DNA of 29,548 nucleotides from Dehalococcoidales bacterium (GTDB lineage: Bacteria; Chloroflexota; Dehalococcoidia; Dehalococcoidales; RBG-16-60-22). Positions 1 to 7,634 of this stretch are shown here, one piece after another. The notes under the pieces were generated by a model, which saw only the letters and a list, made by a program, of their open reading frames with translations, was not told where the DNA came from and made no database searches. The DNA lies in NCBI GenBank assembly GCA_016926115.1, contig JAFGPF010000007.1, positions 1 to 29,548 on the forward strand, given 5' to 3'. Position numbers and translations under genes: made by a program. Each line of letters opens with the position of its first letter. The first letter of the stretch is position 1.

Positions 1-333
1 ATGCCGGAATATTTCCGCCGGGTAGCCGGTCACGAGGACGAGCGCTGCCGCCAGTGCTTCGACCTGCGGCTGGCAAAGACGGCGGAAGCCGCCCGCGAGC
101 ACGGCTACGATGTCTTTACCACTACCCTGCTCATCAGCCCCCACCAGAAGCATGACCTGCTACGTGAAATCGGCGAAAAAATCGCCGCGGAACGGGGAGT
201 CGAGTTCTTCTACGCCGACCTGCGCAAGCGCTACTCGGACAGCCGCCATATCACCAAGCCGATGGACCTGTACCGCCAGCAGTACTGCGGCTGTATCTAC
301 AGCGAGTGGGAACGCTACGCCGAACAGGAATAA
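1..333 (+). CDS. queH: Epoxyqueuosine reductase QueH, 3' part
   Basis: C-terminal 110 residues of a QueH (DUF208) protein, which reduces epoxyqueuosine to queuosine in tRNA wobble-base modification. Visible family landmarks are the CRQC pair at residues 16-19, the FTTTLLISPHQKH block near residue 39, and the YCGC motif near residue 95; these cysteines belong to the iron-sulfur/metal site. QueH is usually about 170-200 residues, so the methionine at position 1 is almost certainly internal and the N-terminal third, with its own Cys-Cys motif, lies outside the window. The gene converges on the SIMPL lipoprotein gene, with two hairpins in the gap. Confidence 0.9.
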   Translation: MPEYFRRVAGHEDERCRQCFDLRLAKTAEAAREHGYDVFTTTLLISPHQKHDLLREIGEKIAAERGVEFFYADLRKRYSDSRHITKPMDLYRQQYCGCIYSEWERYAEQE

Positions 334-340
334 AGTAGTC

Positions 341-373
341 TAAAAAGAAAGAGCCCCGATAGTTCGGGGCTCT
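341..373 (-). terminator. Hairpin terminator for the SIMPL gene, possibly bidirectional
   Basis: A 10-bp perfect stem (350-359 with 364-373) with a 4-nt loop sits in the convergent gap. Read on the minus strand it is followed at once by a T-rich run (349 down to 341, TTCTTTTTA), so it is a good intrinsic terminator for the leftward gene. It could also stop queH, although the rightward T tract is poor. Confidence 0.75.
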
Positions 374-392
374 CCGCTTACTTTCCGTTTTT

Positions 393-415
393 ACAGGGCT
401 TTACCCTGTCTTTTC
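393..415 (+). terminator. Weak hairpin terminator for queH
   Basis: ACAGGG (393-398) pairs with CCCTGT (404-409) around a 5-nt loop, followed by CTTTTC. The orientation fits queH. The stem is only 6 bp, so it may act together with the stronger hairpin just upstream. Confidence 0.4.
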
Positions 416-422
416 TCGTTCA

Positions 423-1184
423 TCAGTCGGCTATGGCATAAGCTATCTGGACATTGGTGGTAATCTCGATTTCTCCGGGGCTGATGGGTGTCTCTACACC
501 AGGCGCTGCGGCCGCTTCCGCCACGCCTACCATGTCGCGGTAGATAGGTCCGGGCATATAGGAACTCTCGGAGATATAGGTGGCTTTGCCCAGCGTGACG
601 TCAGCTACTTCGGCAAGGGTCTTTGCCTTGGCGGCGGCATCGGCTACCGCCAGTTTTCTGGCTTCAGCCTGGTAAGGAGCCGGGTCGTCAACCGTGAAGC
701 TGATGTTGTTGATGCGGGTCAGGTCGCCGCCGGCATCCGCCACGGCATCGATAACCGCACCAGCATCTTCAACTTTCCTGATTTTAGCCGTGACAACGTT
801 GGTCACGCGATATCCGATGACTTCCTCCTGCCGCTTTTCGTCGTCCCAGCGGGTCACGCGATTGATATTGAAGTACTGCGTCTGGATATCCTCGTCCTTG
901 ATGCCCGCGTCCTTGAGGGCATTCATAACGTCATCCATGGCTACCCTGGCTTCATCATTCGCCGCGGCAACCGTGGTTTCCTGCGCCTCGATGCCCACGC
1001 TGATGATAGCCACATCGGGCACCGCCGTCACCTTGCCCTCGCCGTTGACCCAGATGCCTTCCTGCTGGCTGTTGAGCTGCCCCTTGAGTTCGAGGGTACC
1101 GTCAACGCCGCCGGAACATCCGGCGAGAGCCACCACCCCGATTACCATTACCACACCGATTACTGCCAACCACATCTTTTTCAT
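423..1184 (-). CDS. SIMPL domain (DUF541) lipoprotein
   Basis: Protein of 253 residues with an N-terminal hydrophobic signal segment and a lipobox (LAGC, Cys23), so it is predicted to be a lipid-anchored surface protein. Residues about 45-250 match the SIMPL/DUF541 fold: a GEGKVTAVPDVA opening, a central IGYRVTNVV strand and a closing block of repeated Ala-rich helix and strand. The molecular function of the family is not firmly known. The reading frame stays open upstream to 1409, but the start at 1184 is chosen because AAAGGAGG lies just before it and the signal peptide begins there. It lies downstream of the sigma/DUF5667 pair and is separated from it by about 170 bp with a possible terminator, so it may have its own promoter. 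Confidence 0.85.
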   Translation of the reverse strand: MKKMWLAVIGVVMVIGVVALAGCSGGVDGTLELKGQLNSQQEGIWVNGEGKVTAVPDVAIISVGIEAQETTVAAANDEARVAMDDVMNALKDAGIKDEDIQTQYFNINRVTRWDDEKRQEEVIGYRVTNVVTAKIRKVEDAGAVIDAVADAGGDLTRINNISFTVDDPAPYQAEARKLAVADAAAKAKTLAEVADVTLGKATYISESSYMPGPIYRDMVGVAEAAAAPGVETPISPGEIEITTNVQIAYAIAD

Positions 1185-1222
1185 CTTGTAGCCTCCTTTT
1201 TGTTTTTCTACTATATATAACG

Positions 1223-1247
1223 AAAAAGTCGCCGCGTGGTTAGCGGC
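1223..1247 (-). terminator. Possible terminator after the DUF5667 gene
   Basis: GCCGC (1231-1235) pairs with GCGGC (1243-1247). On the minus strand the stem is followed two bases later by TTTTT. It lies about 105 nt past the DUF5667 stop codon and before the SIMPL gene. The stem is short. Confidence 0.4.
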
Positions 1248-1353
1248 ATGCTTAAACTTTTTATTTAAGAATAAGGGAAAACAGACAGGAAAGATGTAAT
1301 TTATGTCACAAGACGGGGGATATTTGTGGAAGATAGATATGAGGGAGGGTAAA

Positions 1354-2355
1354 TTATTCCAGGTTCCGCAGGATTTCAGTGTACCGGATGACGGCAACAT
1401 CCAGAGCATGCTGTACCGCGCCTCTTTGAGATTCCGACACTCTCTGCAGTAGTTCCTCGAGTTCCCGTATATTTTGCCGCGCCTGGTCCAACACAGTTTT
1501 CATTAACTCCGACTGCTCGCCGACAGCGGCTGCTTCATACGCCCACAGGTTTTCCAGTCCTTCAAACGTTTCCCCGAGGTCTCCGTTCGCCCGGGGGGCA
1601 GACAGAGTAACAGGTTCATCGGCTGCTTTCGGCGGCGTCTCAATTACCGGCGCCGGGGCTTCTTCCTGCACCGGGGCAGGCATGGGTGCGGGTTCCGGTT
1701 CGGGCGACGGTGCAGGTACAGGCGCCATTGCCGGCGCCGGTTCTGCCGCTTCGTAGGTAGCTATTTGCATTTGCGCCTCACCTTTTTCAACAGTAGACAC
1801 CAAGCTCGCCATGGCAATCAGCTGGTCGTTCATGCGTTCGGTTGCCTCTTCCACCTGTTCGATTTTACCCTTGTCCGCCATCCTGATTATCTCGTTCACT
1901 CTTTCATCGGCAAATTCAGCGTACAACTCCGCCTTGCCCATGTCCGACGGCGTAAAGGCAAGCCTGACCGATTCCGTGGCTAGTTTCACCTGGTATAAAG
2001 ACTCTTCGGGCAGACTGCCGAGGGACGCGTACGCGGTGCCGGTAGCCGCCAGGAGGACAATTACAACTGCGGTTACGACGGTCGCCCAGCGCGGGAACAC
2101 CGCGAAGAAGCCCTGCCCTCTTGCCGGTTCCATATCACGGATAGCCGCCTGGAAATCACGGCTTGCCCTCTCGCGGAAGTCCGGTCGCGGCTCGATGGCA
2201 GCCGCTTCGCGGGCATCCGTAATCGTGCGGAGCAGCGGTTCGAGTTCATCGGCATGTTCGTGGTACGACGACAGGCATGCCTCGACTGTCTCGCCGCTGA
2301 TAAGCCGCTCCAGGCATTCGTTCAATATATTATCAAAATCGTTATTCTTGCTCAT
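1354..2355 (-). CDS. DUF5667 membrane protein, probable partner of the ECF sigma factor
   Basis: 333 residues. Residues 1-80 are cytoplasmic and begin with an acidic helical region (NILNECLERLISGE, typical of DUF5667-type proteins). A transmembrane helix at about 91-110 follows, then a helical extracytoplasmic domain with an EESLYQVKLATE motif near residue 117. Residues about 204-248 are a Pro/Ala/Glu-rich linker, and a final helical segment ends the protein. The start codon overlaps the sigma-factor stop by 4 nt (ATGA), so the two are translationally coupled. By position and topology it is probably an anti-sigma or sensor partner; that role is inferred from context, not from a recognised anti-sigma motif such as a zinc site. 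Confidence 0.75.
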   Translation of the reverse strand: MSKNNDFDNILNECLERLISGETVEACLSSYHEHADELEPLLRTITDAREAAAIEPRPDFRERASRDFQAAIRDMEPARGQGFFAVFPRWATVVTAVVIVLLAATGTAYASLGSLPEESLYQVKLATESVRLAFTPSDMGKAELYAEFADERVNEIIRMADKGKIEQVEEATERMNDQLIAMASLVSTVEKGEAQMQIATYEAAEPAPAMAPVPAPSPEPEPAPMPAPVQEEAPAPVIETPPKAADEPVTLSAPRANGDLGETFEGLENLWAYEAAAVGEQSELMKTVLDQARQNIRELEELLQRVSESQRGAVQHALDVAVIRYTEILRNLE

Positions 2356-2894
2356 GATGTCGCCTCTGCCGCGAGCACCTTACGCAGGGTTACCACGGCG
2401 CTGTGCTGTAAGGCCTTGACCGCCCCCACACTCCTGCCCATGACCCTGGCTACCTCGGCGATGGGCATATCGCCGGTAAAACGCAGCGAGATTACTTCCT
2501 GCTGCGCCGCGGTCAGCTGCTTCGCCGCCTGCGCCAGCTCCTCGATTCGCAGTCTCTCTTCAGTCGTCCGTTCGGGGTCGTCCCCGCCGCCGGCAATCGA
2601 CTCGTCGAGGGGGACGGTAGCACGCCGCGACCTTTTTCTATGGTAGTCGACCACCTGGTTATGAGCGATACGGTACAGCCAGGAGGAGAAGGGCATGCCC
2701 TTGAACCTGTAGGAAGAGATGGACTTCAGGGCGTTGAGAAACACCTGCTGCGTCAGGTCCTCCGCCTCCATCCTGTCACCTATCTTGAGAACTACATAGC
2801 GATAAATTTTATCGAAGTTCTCCTCGTATAATTGAGTTAAAGCCACCTGGTCGCGCTGCTGCGCTCTCCGGATAAGGCTTTCCTCTTCCTGCAC
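2352..2894 (-). CDS. ECF-type RNA polymerase sigma factor
   Basis: 180 residues, usual length for an extracytoplasmic-function sigma-70 factor. Region 2 spans about 22-90 (core-binding and -10 recognition; DLTQQVFLNALKS and SSWLYRIAHNQVVDYHRK are typical). Region 4 spans about 125-175 (LTAAQQEVISLRF, then a helix-turn-helix with IAEVARVMGRSVGAVKAL). The start is GTG with a G-rich stretch but no perfect Shine-Dalgarno sequence. It overlaps the DUF5667 gene by 4 nt. Target promoters cannot be deduced here. The gene is divergent from rimI. Confidence 0.92.
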   Translation of the reverse strand: MQEEESLIRRAQQRDQVALTQLYEENFDKIYRYVVLKIGDRMEAEDLTQQVFLNALKSISSYRFKGMPFSSWLYRIAHNQVVDYHRKRSRRATVPLDESIAGGGDDPERTTEERLRIEELAQAAKQLTAAQQEVISLRFTGDMPIAEVARVMGRSVGAVKALQHSAVVTLRKVLAAEATS

Positions 2895-3048
2895 GTGACA
2901 ACCCCCGTTAGAAGCCGGACTATCAGATTTTTACGCTCGCCCGGCCGGCAATTAAGGTGTTACCCTGTGCATATAGTATAACGAAAAAGGGGGTGAAAAG
3001 ATAGCTTTTACGTTTGGTAAACGTCGTGTGATGTACATTGGTAAAATA

Positions 3049-3057
3049 TGTTACAAT
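3049..3057 (+). promoter_or_regulatory. Candidate extended -10 promoter for rimI
   Basis: TGTTACAAT is an extended -10 element (TGn plus TACAAT) about 30 nt before the rimI TTG start. No convincing -35 box lies 17 bp upstream. The GGAGAGG ribosome-binding site sits between it and the start. Confidence 0.35.
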
Positions 3058-3087
3058 TGCTAAATCGATGTAACCGGAGAGGCAGTA

Positions 3088-3735
3088 TTGGCATACATCA
3101 TACGCCCCATGACCCAGGAAGACCTGGCGCAGGTGAACAACATCGACCGGGAGGCATTCCCCACCCAGTGGCCTCCCCCCAATTACCGCCAGGAACTCCA
3201 GAATAAGCTGGCGTACTACATCGTCGCTACCGATGATTCCAGGAGCGTTGATATATCTAAGGAGGAGCCGCGCCGAGGACTGCTGGGGGTGCTGTCGCGG
3301 ATGATACCATTCCACAGGCGCAGCTACTACCTGGACGCCACCCGCCCGGAATACACCCGCCAGTACATCATCGGTTTCTCCGGCATCTGGGTGCTGGTGG
3401 ACGAGGCACACATCACCAACATAGCCCTGCGCCAGAGATACCAGGGCAAGGGACTGGGGGAACTGCTGCTGATTGCCACCGTCGACCTTGCCAAGACGCT
3501 GAAAGCCAGAGTGATGACCCTGGAAGTGCGCGCCTCGAACGAGATAGCCCAGAAATTATACGGCAAGTACGGGTTCGAAAAGGTGGGACTGCGCCGTGGC
3601 TATTACCTTGATAACCGCGAAGACGCCGTCATCATGACCACGGAGAGCATCACGGCGCCGTCTTTCCAGGCGCGACTCGAGGAATTAAGAGAAGCTCTCG
3701 CTAAAAAGCTGAACAGTCCGCCGTCTGCGGAATAG
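3088..3735 (+). CDS. rimI: GNAT acetyltransferase, RimI-like
   Basis: 215 residues. The N-terminal IRPMTQEDLAQVNNIDREAFP and the acetyl-CoA loop (RYQGKGLGELLL, about 112-123) with the following NEIAQKLYGKYGFEKVGLRRGYY block match RimI-type ribosomal-protein alanine N-acetyltransferases. It starts at TTG, supported by GGAGAGG 6 nt upstream. Compared with the usual 150-residue enzyme it has an insertion of about 45 residues (about 49-95) between the early strands and a charged C-terminal tail, so substrate choice may differ. It is divergent from the sigma gene and convergent with the next gene. Confidence 0.82.
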   Translation: MAYIIRPMTQEDLAQVNNIDREAFPTQWPPPNYRQELQNKLAYYIVATDDSRSVDISKEEPRRGLLGVLSRMIPFHRRSYYLDATRPEYTRQYIIGFSGIWVLVDEAHITNIALRQRYQGKGLGELLLIATVDLAKTLKARVMTLEVRASNEIAQKLYGKYGFEKVGLRRGYYLDNREDAVIMTTESITAPSFQARLEELREALAKKLNSPPSAE

Positions 3736-3746
3736 GAAACCAACGC

Positions 3747-4211
3747 CTACCTGCGGAAAAGTCCCCGTTTCTTGGGCAGGTATGCTGGGTTATTCATGTT
3801 GGCGTAGACCCATTCCCGGAGACTATCCTTGCAGGAAGCCAGCGGCGCTTTTAGTTTTTCAACGTCGCCGGGCGAGACGTAGCCGGTCAAACCCAGCTTA
3901 CGGGCGGTATCAATGGTGACGTTAAGCTCGGATGCCTGTTCGAACAAATTCTTGAGGTCGTTCCTCAACTCGACGGGCAGGAAGTCCACCTTTTCTCTGT
4001 GCTTGTCCCAGGCGCCCGTCCGGAACCTGCCGGGTACGTGTCCCTCGTCGTAGTTCTCACAGAGTTTCTCGTTGTGCCTGACGTCGGAAGCTATGCCGAC
4101 GACCTTACCAATCGGCGCCCGCCGCGTACGCCATCCCTGGACGAAGACACTCAACACCAGCACCAGCACCAGCGCGACACCGATAAGTATCGTTGAGACT
4201 AAATCACTCAA
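3747..4211 (-). CDS. Small membrane-anchored protein of unknown function
   Basis: 154 residues with one N-terminal transmembrane helix (about 5-25) and a soluble, charged remainder that probably faces the cytoplasm (RTRR follows the helix). No family was recognised. The start is TTG at 4209-4211, supported by GAAGGA about 10 nt upstream and by a plausible promoter at 4252-4280. It is convergent with rimI, with 11 bp between the stops. Confidence 0.7.
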   Translation of the reverse strand: MSDLVSTILIGVALVLVLVLSVFVQGWRTRRAPIGKVVGIASDVRHNEKLCENYDEGHVPGRFRTGAWDKHREKVDFLPVELRNDLKNLFEQASELNVTIDTARKLGLTGYVSPGDVEKLKAPLASCKDSLREWVYANMNNPAYLPKKRGLFRR

Positions 4212-4251
4212 AGTAAAAATCCTTCCCGATTAATAACACGGATACATGAAA

Positions 4252-4280
4252 ATTATATTAGAACCGCTGCCCAAACACAA
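4252..4280 (-). promoter_or_regulatory. Candidate promoter for the small membrane protein
   Basis: On the minus strand, TTGTGT (4275-4280), a 17-bp spacer and a perfect TATAAT (4252-4257), about 40 nt before the TTG start. The -35 matches only in its first three bases. Confidence 0.5.
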
Positions 4281-4306
4281 GCCGAACAGATATCCGCGTA
4301 CCCTCT

Positions 4307-4335
4307 TTGACCGCTTTACAGGGACATGCTAGAAT
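4307..4335 (+). promoter_or_regulatory. Strong sigma-A promoter for yebC-ruvC-ruvA
   Basis: TTGACC (4307-4312), a 17-bp spacer and TAGAAT (4330-4335) preceded by TG (extended -10). Transcription should begin near 4342, giving a leader of about 30 nt that contains AAGGAGG. Confidence 0.8.
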
Positions 4336-4372
4336 TATCAGACAGGGGACCGAGAGGTCAAGGAGGCAGTCT

Positions 4373-5125
4373 ATGTCCGGGCATTCTAAATGGCACTCGA
4401 TTAAACACCAGAAGGGAGTCGCCGATGCCAGGCGGGGTCAACTTTTCACGAAACTGACGCGGGAAATCATCGTGGCGGCGCGCGAAGGCGGCGGAAACGC
4501 CGAGATGAATTTCCGTCTGCGCCTGTCGATACAAAAGGCGCGCGACAGTAATATGCCCATGGACAACATCGAGCGGGCCATCAAGAAAGGCACCGGAGAA
4601 ATCGAGGGCGGTGCCCTCGTCGAGCTTACGCTGGAAGGCTACGGGCCCAACGGCATAGCCATACTGGTCAGCGCCCTCACGGACAACCGCAACCGCACCA
4701 TCCAGGACGTCCGGAGCACGTTCACGCGGCACGGCGGCAGCCTGGGAGAAAGCGGCTGCGTTGCCTGGCTCTTCGATTCCAAGGGCGTTATCACCATCAA
4801 GGCAGAGGGCGTGGACGCCGACGAGCTAGCCCTGACGGCAATAGATGCCGGCGCCGAGGACGTCAAGGTGGAAAGCGACTACGTGGAAGTGTATACCGTC
4901 CCGGAGGAGCTGGAAAAGGTCAGGGAAGCCCTGGAAAAGAACGAGGTGGAAATAGAGTCCAGCGAGCTATTGAAAGTGCCGAAGTCGCTCATCGAACTCG
5001 ATGAAAAAGCCGCCATGCAGGCATTGAAGCTGCTGGACAAGATTGAAGATATCGACGACGTGCAGAACGTCTTCAGCAACGCGGATATCCCGGATTCCGT
5101 CGTGGAGGCATACCAGGCAGCCTGA
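4373..5125 (+). CDS. yebC: YebC/PmpR-family regulatory protein
   Basis: 250 residues, normal for the family. The start MSGHSKWHSIKHQKG and the conserved NMPMDNIERAIKKG, LEGYGPNG and ALTDNRNRT blocks are diagnostic. Family members act as cytoplasmic DNA-binding regulators or as ribosome-associated factors that ease translation of difficult peptides; which applies here cannot be read from sequence. The start at 4373 is chosen for the perfect AAGGAGG 6 nt upstream; the frame is open back to 4307 but that segment overlaps the promoter. It heads an operon with ruvC (8 bp gap) and ruvA, a pairing common in bacteria. Confidence 0.95.
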   Translation: MSGHSKWHSIKHQKGVADARRGQLFTKLTREIIVAAREGGGNAEMNFRLRLSIQKARDSNMPMDNIERAIKKGTGEIEGGALVELTLEGYGPNGIAILVSALTDNRNRTIQDVRSTFTRHGGSLGESGCVAWLFDSKGVITIKAEGVDADELALTAIDAGAEDVKVESDYVEVYTVPEELEKVREALEKNEVEIESSELLKVPKSLIELDEKAAMQALKLLDKIEDIDDVQNVFSNADIPDSVVEAYQAA

Positions 5126-5133
5126 GATGTGAG

Positions 5134-5640
5134 ATGAAGATATTAGGAATCGACCCGGGCACGGTGGTGATGGGCTACGGTGTGATTGAGAGTGAGAATG
5201 ACGAGATTTCCCTGGTCGATTTCGGAGCCATTACCGCCCGCCAGCGCACGGACATCAGCGAACGACTCCACCAGCTTTACACGGAACTCCTCGACGTTAT
5301 CCTGCGGCATCGTCCCGATGCCGTCGCCGTGGAGACACCTTTCGTTTCCAAGAACGTGAAGTCCGCCATGGCCATCGGGCGCGCCCAGGCGATAGCCCTG
5401 CTGGCCGCCGCGGGCAAGGGAATCCCCACCTACGAGTATGCCCCGGCGAAGGTCAAGCAGCGGGTCGCCAACTACGGCGCGAGCAGCAAAGAGCAGGTGC
5501 AGGAGATGGTGCGCCTGCTGCTGGGGCTGGCGGAGATTCCCAAGCCCAACGACGCCGCCGACGCCCTGGCGGTAGCGATATGCCACGCACAGGAGATGCA
5601 CCTGAAAGACGTCCTCGCCGGACAGAGGGAGGAACCATGA
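5134..5640 (+). CDS. ruvC: Holliday junction resolvase RuvC
   Basis: 168 residues. This RNase H-fold endonuclease cuts four-way recombination junctions. The four acidic catalytic residues are visible: Asp7 in GIDPGT, Glu67 in VETPF, and Asp140 and Asp143 in NDAADALAVAICH. It follows yebC by 8 bp and its TGA overlaps the ruvA start (ATGA), so translation is probably coupled. No clear Shine-Dalgarno sequence precedes it, which fits expression by coupling from yebC. ruvB is not in the window. Confidence 0.95.
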   Translation: MKILGIDPGTVVMGYGVIESENDEISLVDFGAITARQRTDISERLHQLYTELLDVILRHRPDAVAVETPFVSKNVKSAMAIGRAQAIALLAAAGKGIPTYEYAPAKVKQRVANYGASSKEQVQEMVRLLLGLAEIPKPNDAADALAVAICHAQEMHLKDVLAGQREEP

Positions 5641-6221
5641 TAGCCAGTCTCAGCGGTAAGCTCGAAGCGGTCAGCGCCGACGGGGCGATTATCAACGTGG
5701 GGGGAGTGGGGTTCCGCGTGTCCATGCCCACCACGACCCTGAGCACGCTGGGGAAGCCCGGCAACGAGGTCAAGGTCTTTACCCACCTGCACGTACGGGA
5801 GGACGCTCTCTCACTGTACGGGTTCGCCTCCGCCGAGGAACTGTGGCTCTTCGAGACGCTGCTGGGCGTGACGGGTCTGGGGCCCAGGCTGGCGCTGGCG
5901 ATGCTCTCGGCTTTAAGTCCGGAGCAGATTACCACGGCCATCGCCACCGGCAGCACGGACATGCTGGACATGATACCAGGTATCGGCAAGAAGGTGGCCA
6001 ACCGCATCGTGCTGGAACTCAAGGACAAAATCGGCGCGGCGTGGCTTGCGGCCCCGGCCACGCAGACGGCCCAGGAAAACACGGACGTGCTGTCCGCACT
6101 GACATCGCTGGGGTATTCCGCCGCCGAGGCCGTGAAAGCAGTCGCCACCCTGCCCACCGACGAAGACCTCAACCTTGAGGAGAAAATCAAGCTGGCCTTG
6201 CAGTACTTCGGGAGCAAGTGA
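5637..6221 (+). CDS. ruvA: Holliday junction DNA helicase subunit RuvA
   Basis: 194 residues. RuvA tetramers bind the Holliday junction and recruit RuvB. An N-terminal OB-fold (about 1-62), two helix-hairpin-helix motifs (GVTGLGPRLA near 77 and IPGIGKKVANRI near 113) and a small C-terminal domain (about 150-194) are visible. The start at 5637 overlaps the ruvC stop and has GAGGGAGGAA just upstream. It is followed directly by the DUF296 gene rather than ruvB. Confidence 0.95.
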   Translation: MIASLSGKLEAVSADGAIINVGGVGFRVSMPTTTLSTLGKPGNEVKVFTHLHVREDALSLYGFASAEELWLFETLLGVTGLGPRLALAMLSALSPEQITTAIATGSTDMLDMIPGIGKKVANRIVLELKDKIGAAWLAAPATQTAQENTDVLSALTSLGYSAAEAVKAVATLPTDEDLNLEEKIKLALQYFGSK

Positions 6222-6661
6222 TGAAAGCAGCCGAGGGGAAAATGGGGCGGGTGTTCGTGCTCCGGCTGGAGGACGGTGACAGCGTGCCGGACTGCATCGA
6301 GAAGTTCGCCGCGGAGAAGTCCATCGCCTGCGGGCACGCGGTATTAATCGGGGGAATCGGCGGCGGCAGCGTCGTGTCCGGTCCCAGGAAGACTGACGAA
6401 ATGCCCCCCGACCCCATATACCTCCCCGTGGAGGGCGCGCACGAGGTCGTCGGGGCGGGCATCATCGCCCCGGACAAGGACGGCAAGCCGGTGCTGCACA
6501 TCCACGCCGCGCTGGGACGGGCGGGCAAGACCCTGACCGGCTGCCTGAGACCGGACGTGACCACCTGGCTGGTGGGCGAGGCGATAATTTATGAAATTAC
6601 GGGGGCATCTGCCAGACGCCTGCCGGACGATTCCAGCGGGTTCGATTTGATGGAGGTGTGA
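6221..6661 (+). CDS. PPC/DUF296 domain protein
   Basis: 146 residues forming one PPC (DUF296) domain, the fold also found in plant AT-hook proteins and in stand-alone bacterial proteins. The family features seen are RLEDGDSVPDCIEKF, a GIGGG turn and the LHIHAALG strand with paired histidines that probably bind a metal. Its bacterial role is poorly known. The start is either GTG 6218 or ATG 6221; ATG is preferred because the GGGAG at 6210 is better spaced. The ATG shares one base with the ruvA stop, so the gene is the last of the yebC operon. The GC-rich sequence ends abruptly after it. Confidence 0.8.
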   Translation: MKAAEGKMGRVFVLRLEDGDSVPDCIEKFAAEKSIACGHAVLIGGIGGGSVVSGPRKTDEMPPDPIYLPVEGAHEVVGAGIIAPDKDGKPVLHIHAALGRAGKTLTGCLRPDVTTWLVGEAIIYEITGASARRLPDDSSGFDLMEV

Positions 6662-6713
6662 AGCTGCTACTAGTATTATGTCAATAATTATTAATAGAGA
6701 GCTTAGGGCTATC

Positions 6714-6742
6714 TAGACACTTTTTCTAAACTAAGATAAAAT
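6714..6742 (+). promoter_or_regulatory. Candidate promoter of the restriction-modification pair
   Basis: TAGACA (6714-6719), a 17-bp spacer and TAAAAT (6737-6742) in the AT-rich gap, about 30 nt before the methyltransferase start. GAGGAAA serves as ribosome-binding site. Confidence 0.5.
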
Positions 6743-6773
6743 ATTGGAGAATAAAATCGTTAACTGAGGAAAA

Positions 6774-7634
6774 ATGATTTTACATACTTCTATTGAATCA
6801 AATGAACGAAAACCTTGTATAATTATTCCTGGTGATGCAAGGAAGCAACTGAAAACAATACCAGATGAAAGCGTTCAGTCTTGTATAACTAGCCCCCCTT
6901 ATTGGGGTACAAGGGACTACGGTGTTAACAATCAGATAGGAGCCGAAGAATCCTTAGAAGAATATATTAAAAATCTCCAAAAAGTATTTAAAGAAATTCA
7001 CCGAATACTCAAAATTAATGGCACCTTGTGGCTCAATTTAGGTGATACATATACAAGTGGCAACCGAGGCTGGCGAGCACCAGACCGTAAAAATCCTTCT
7101 AGGTCAATGGGATACCGTCCTCCTACACCTACAGGTTTAAAACCCAAAGATTTAGTAGGATTACCATGGCACGTGGCTTTTGCTCTACAAAAAGATGGCT
7201 GGTATTTACGGTCTGACATTATATGGAATAAACCCAATGCACAACCAGAATCTGTCAAGGACAGACCTACACGTTCACATGAATATTTATTTCTATTTTC
7301 AAAATCCAGCGTATATTTTTATGATTACGAGTCTAGCCAAGAAAATTCAAATGGTGGAAATAATAAAAGAAATCGACGAAGTGTATGGTCTATCTATACG
7401 GAAGGAAAGCACCCTCCGCACCTTGCTGTATTTCCGCCAGAATTAGTAAAAATATGTTTGTTAACAAGTTCTAAACGGGGCGACACTATAATTGATCCCT
7501 TCATGGGGTCCGGCACAGTCGGACTAGTTTGTATAGAAAACAAACGTAATTTCATCGGAATTGAAATAAAGCCAGAATATGTAAAAATAGCCAGTGATAG
7601 AATAGGGGTGGATAATGGGGAAAAAGCAGAATAA
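6774..7634 (+). CDS. Type II DNA methyltransferase, N4-cytosine type (beta class)
   Basis: 286 residues. The catalytic motif TSPPYW (39-44) comes before the AdoMet-binding motif DPFMGSGT (241-248), the beta-class order; a Ser/Thr-Pro-Pro-Tyr-Trp motif is characteristic of N4-methylcytosine enzymes such as those of the Cfr9I/XcyI systems. It would protect host DNA from the endonuclease encoded next, whose start overlaps it by 20 nt. Base composition is clearly AT-richer than the flanking genes, which suggests acquisition by transfer. The recognition sequence cannot be read directly. Confidence 0.88.
   Translation: MILHTSIESNERKPCIIIPGDARKQLKTIPDESVQSCITSPPYWGTRDYGVNNQIGAEESLEEYIKNLQKVFKEIHRILKINGTLWLNLGDTYTSGNRGWRAPDRKNPSRSMGYRPPTPTGLKPKDLVGLPWHVAFALQKDGWYLRSDIIWNKPNAQPESVKDRPTRSHEYLFLFSKSSVYFYDYESSQENSNGGNNKRNRRSVWSIYTEGKHPPHLAVFPPELVKICLLTSSKRGDTIIDPFMGSGTVGLVCIENKRNFIGIEIKPEYVKIASDRIGVDNGEKAE

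Noticed and set aside
1811..2419. 202-codon open frame on the plus strand over the sigma/DUF5667 pair
   Set aside because: Antisense to two recognised, coupled genes; no ribosome-binding site or family match.
5453..6337. 294-codon open frame on the minus strand across ruvC and ruvA
   Set aside because: Lies antisense to two certain genes; its Ser/Ala/Pro-rich product has no family features and reflects high-GC codon structure.
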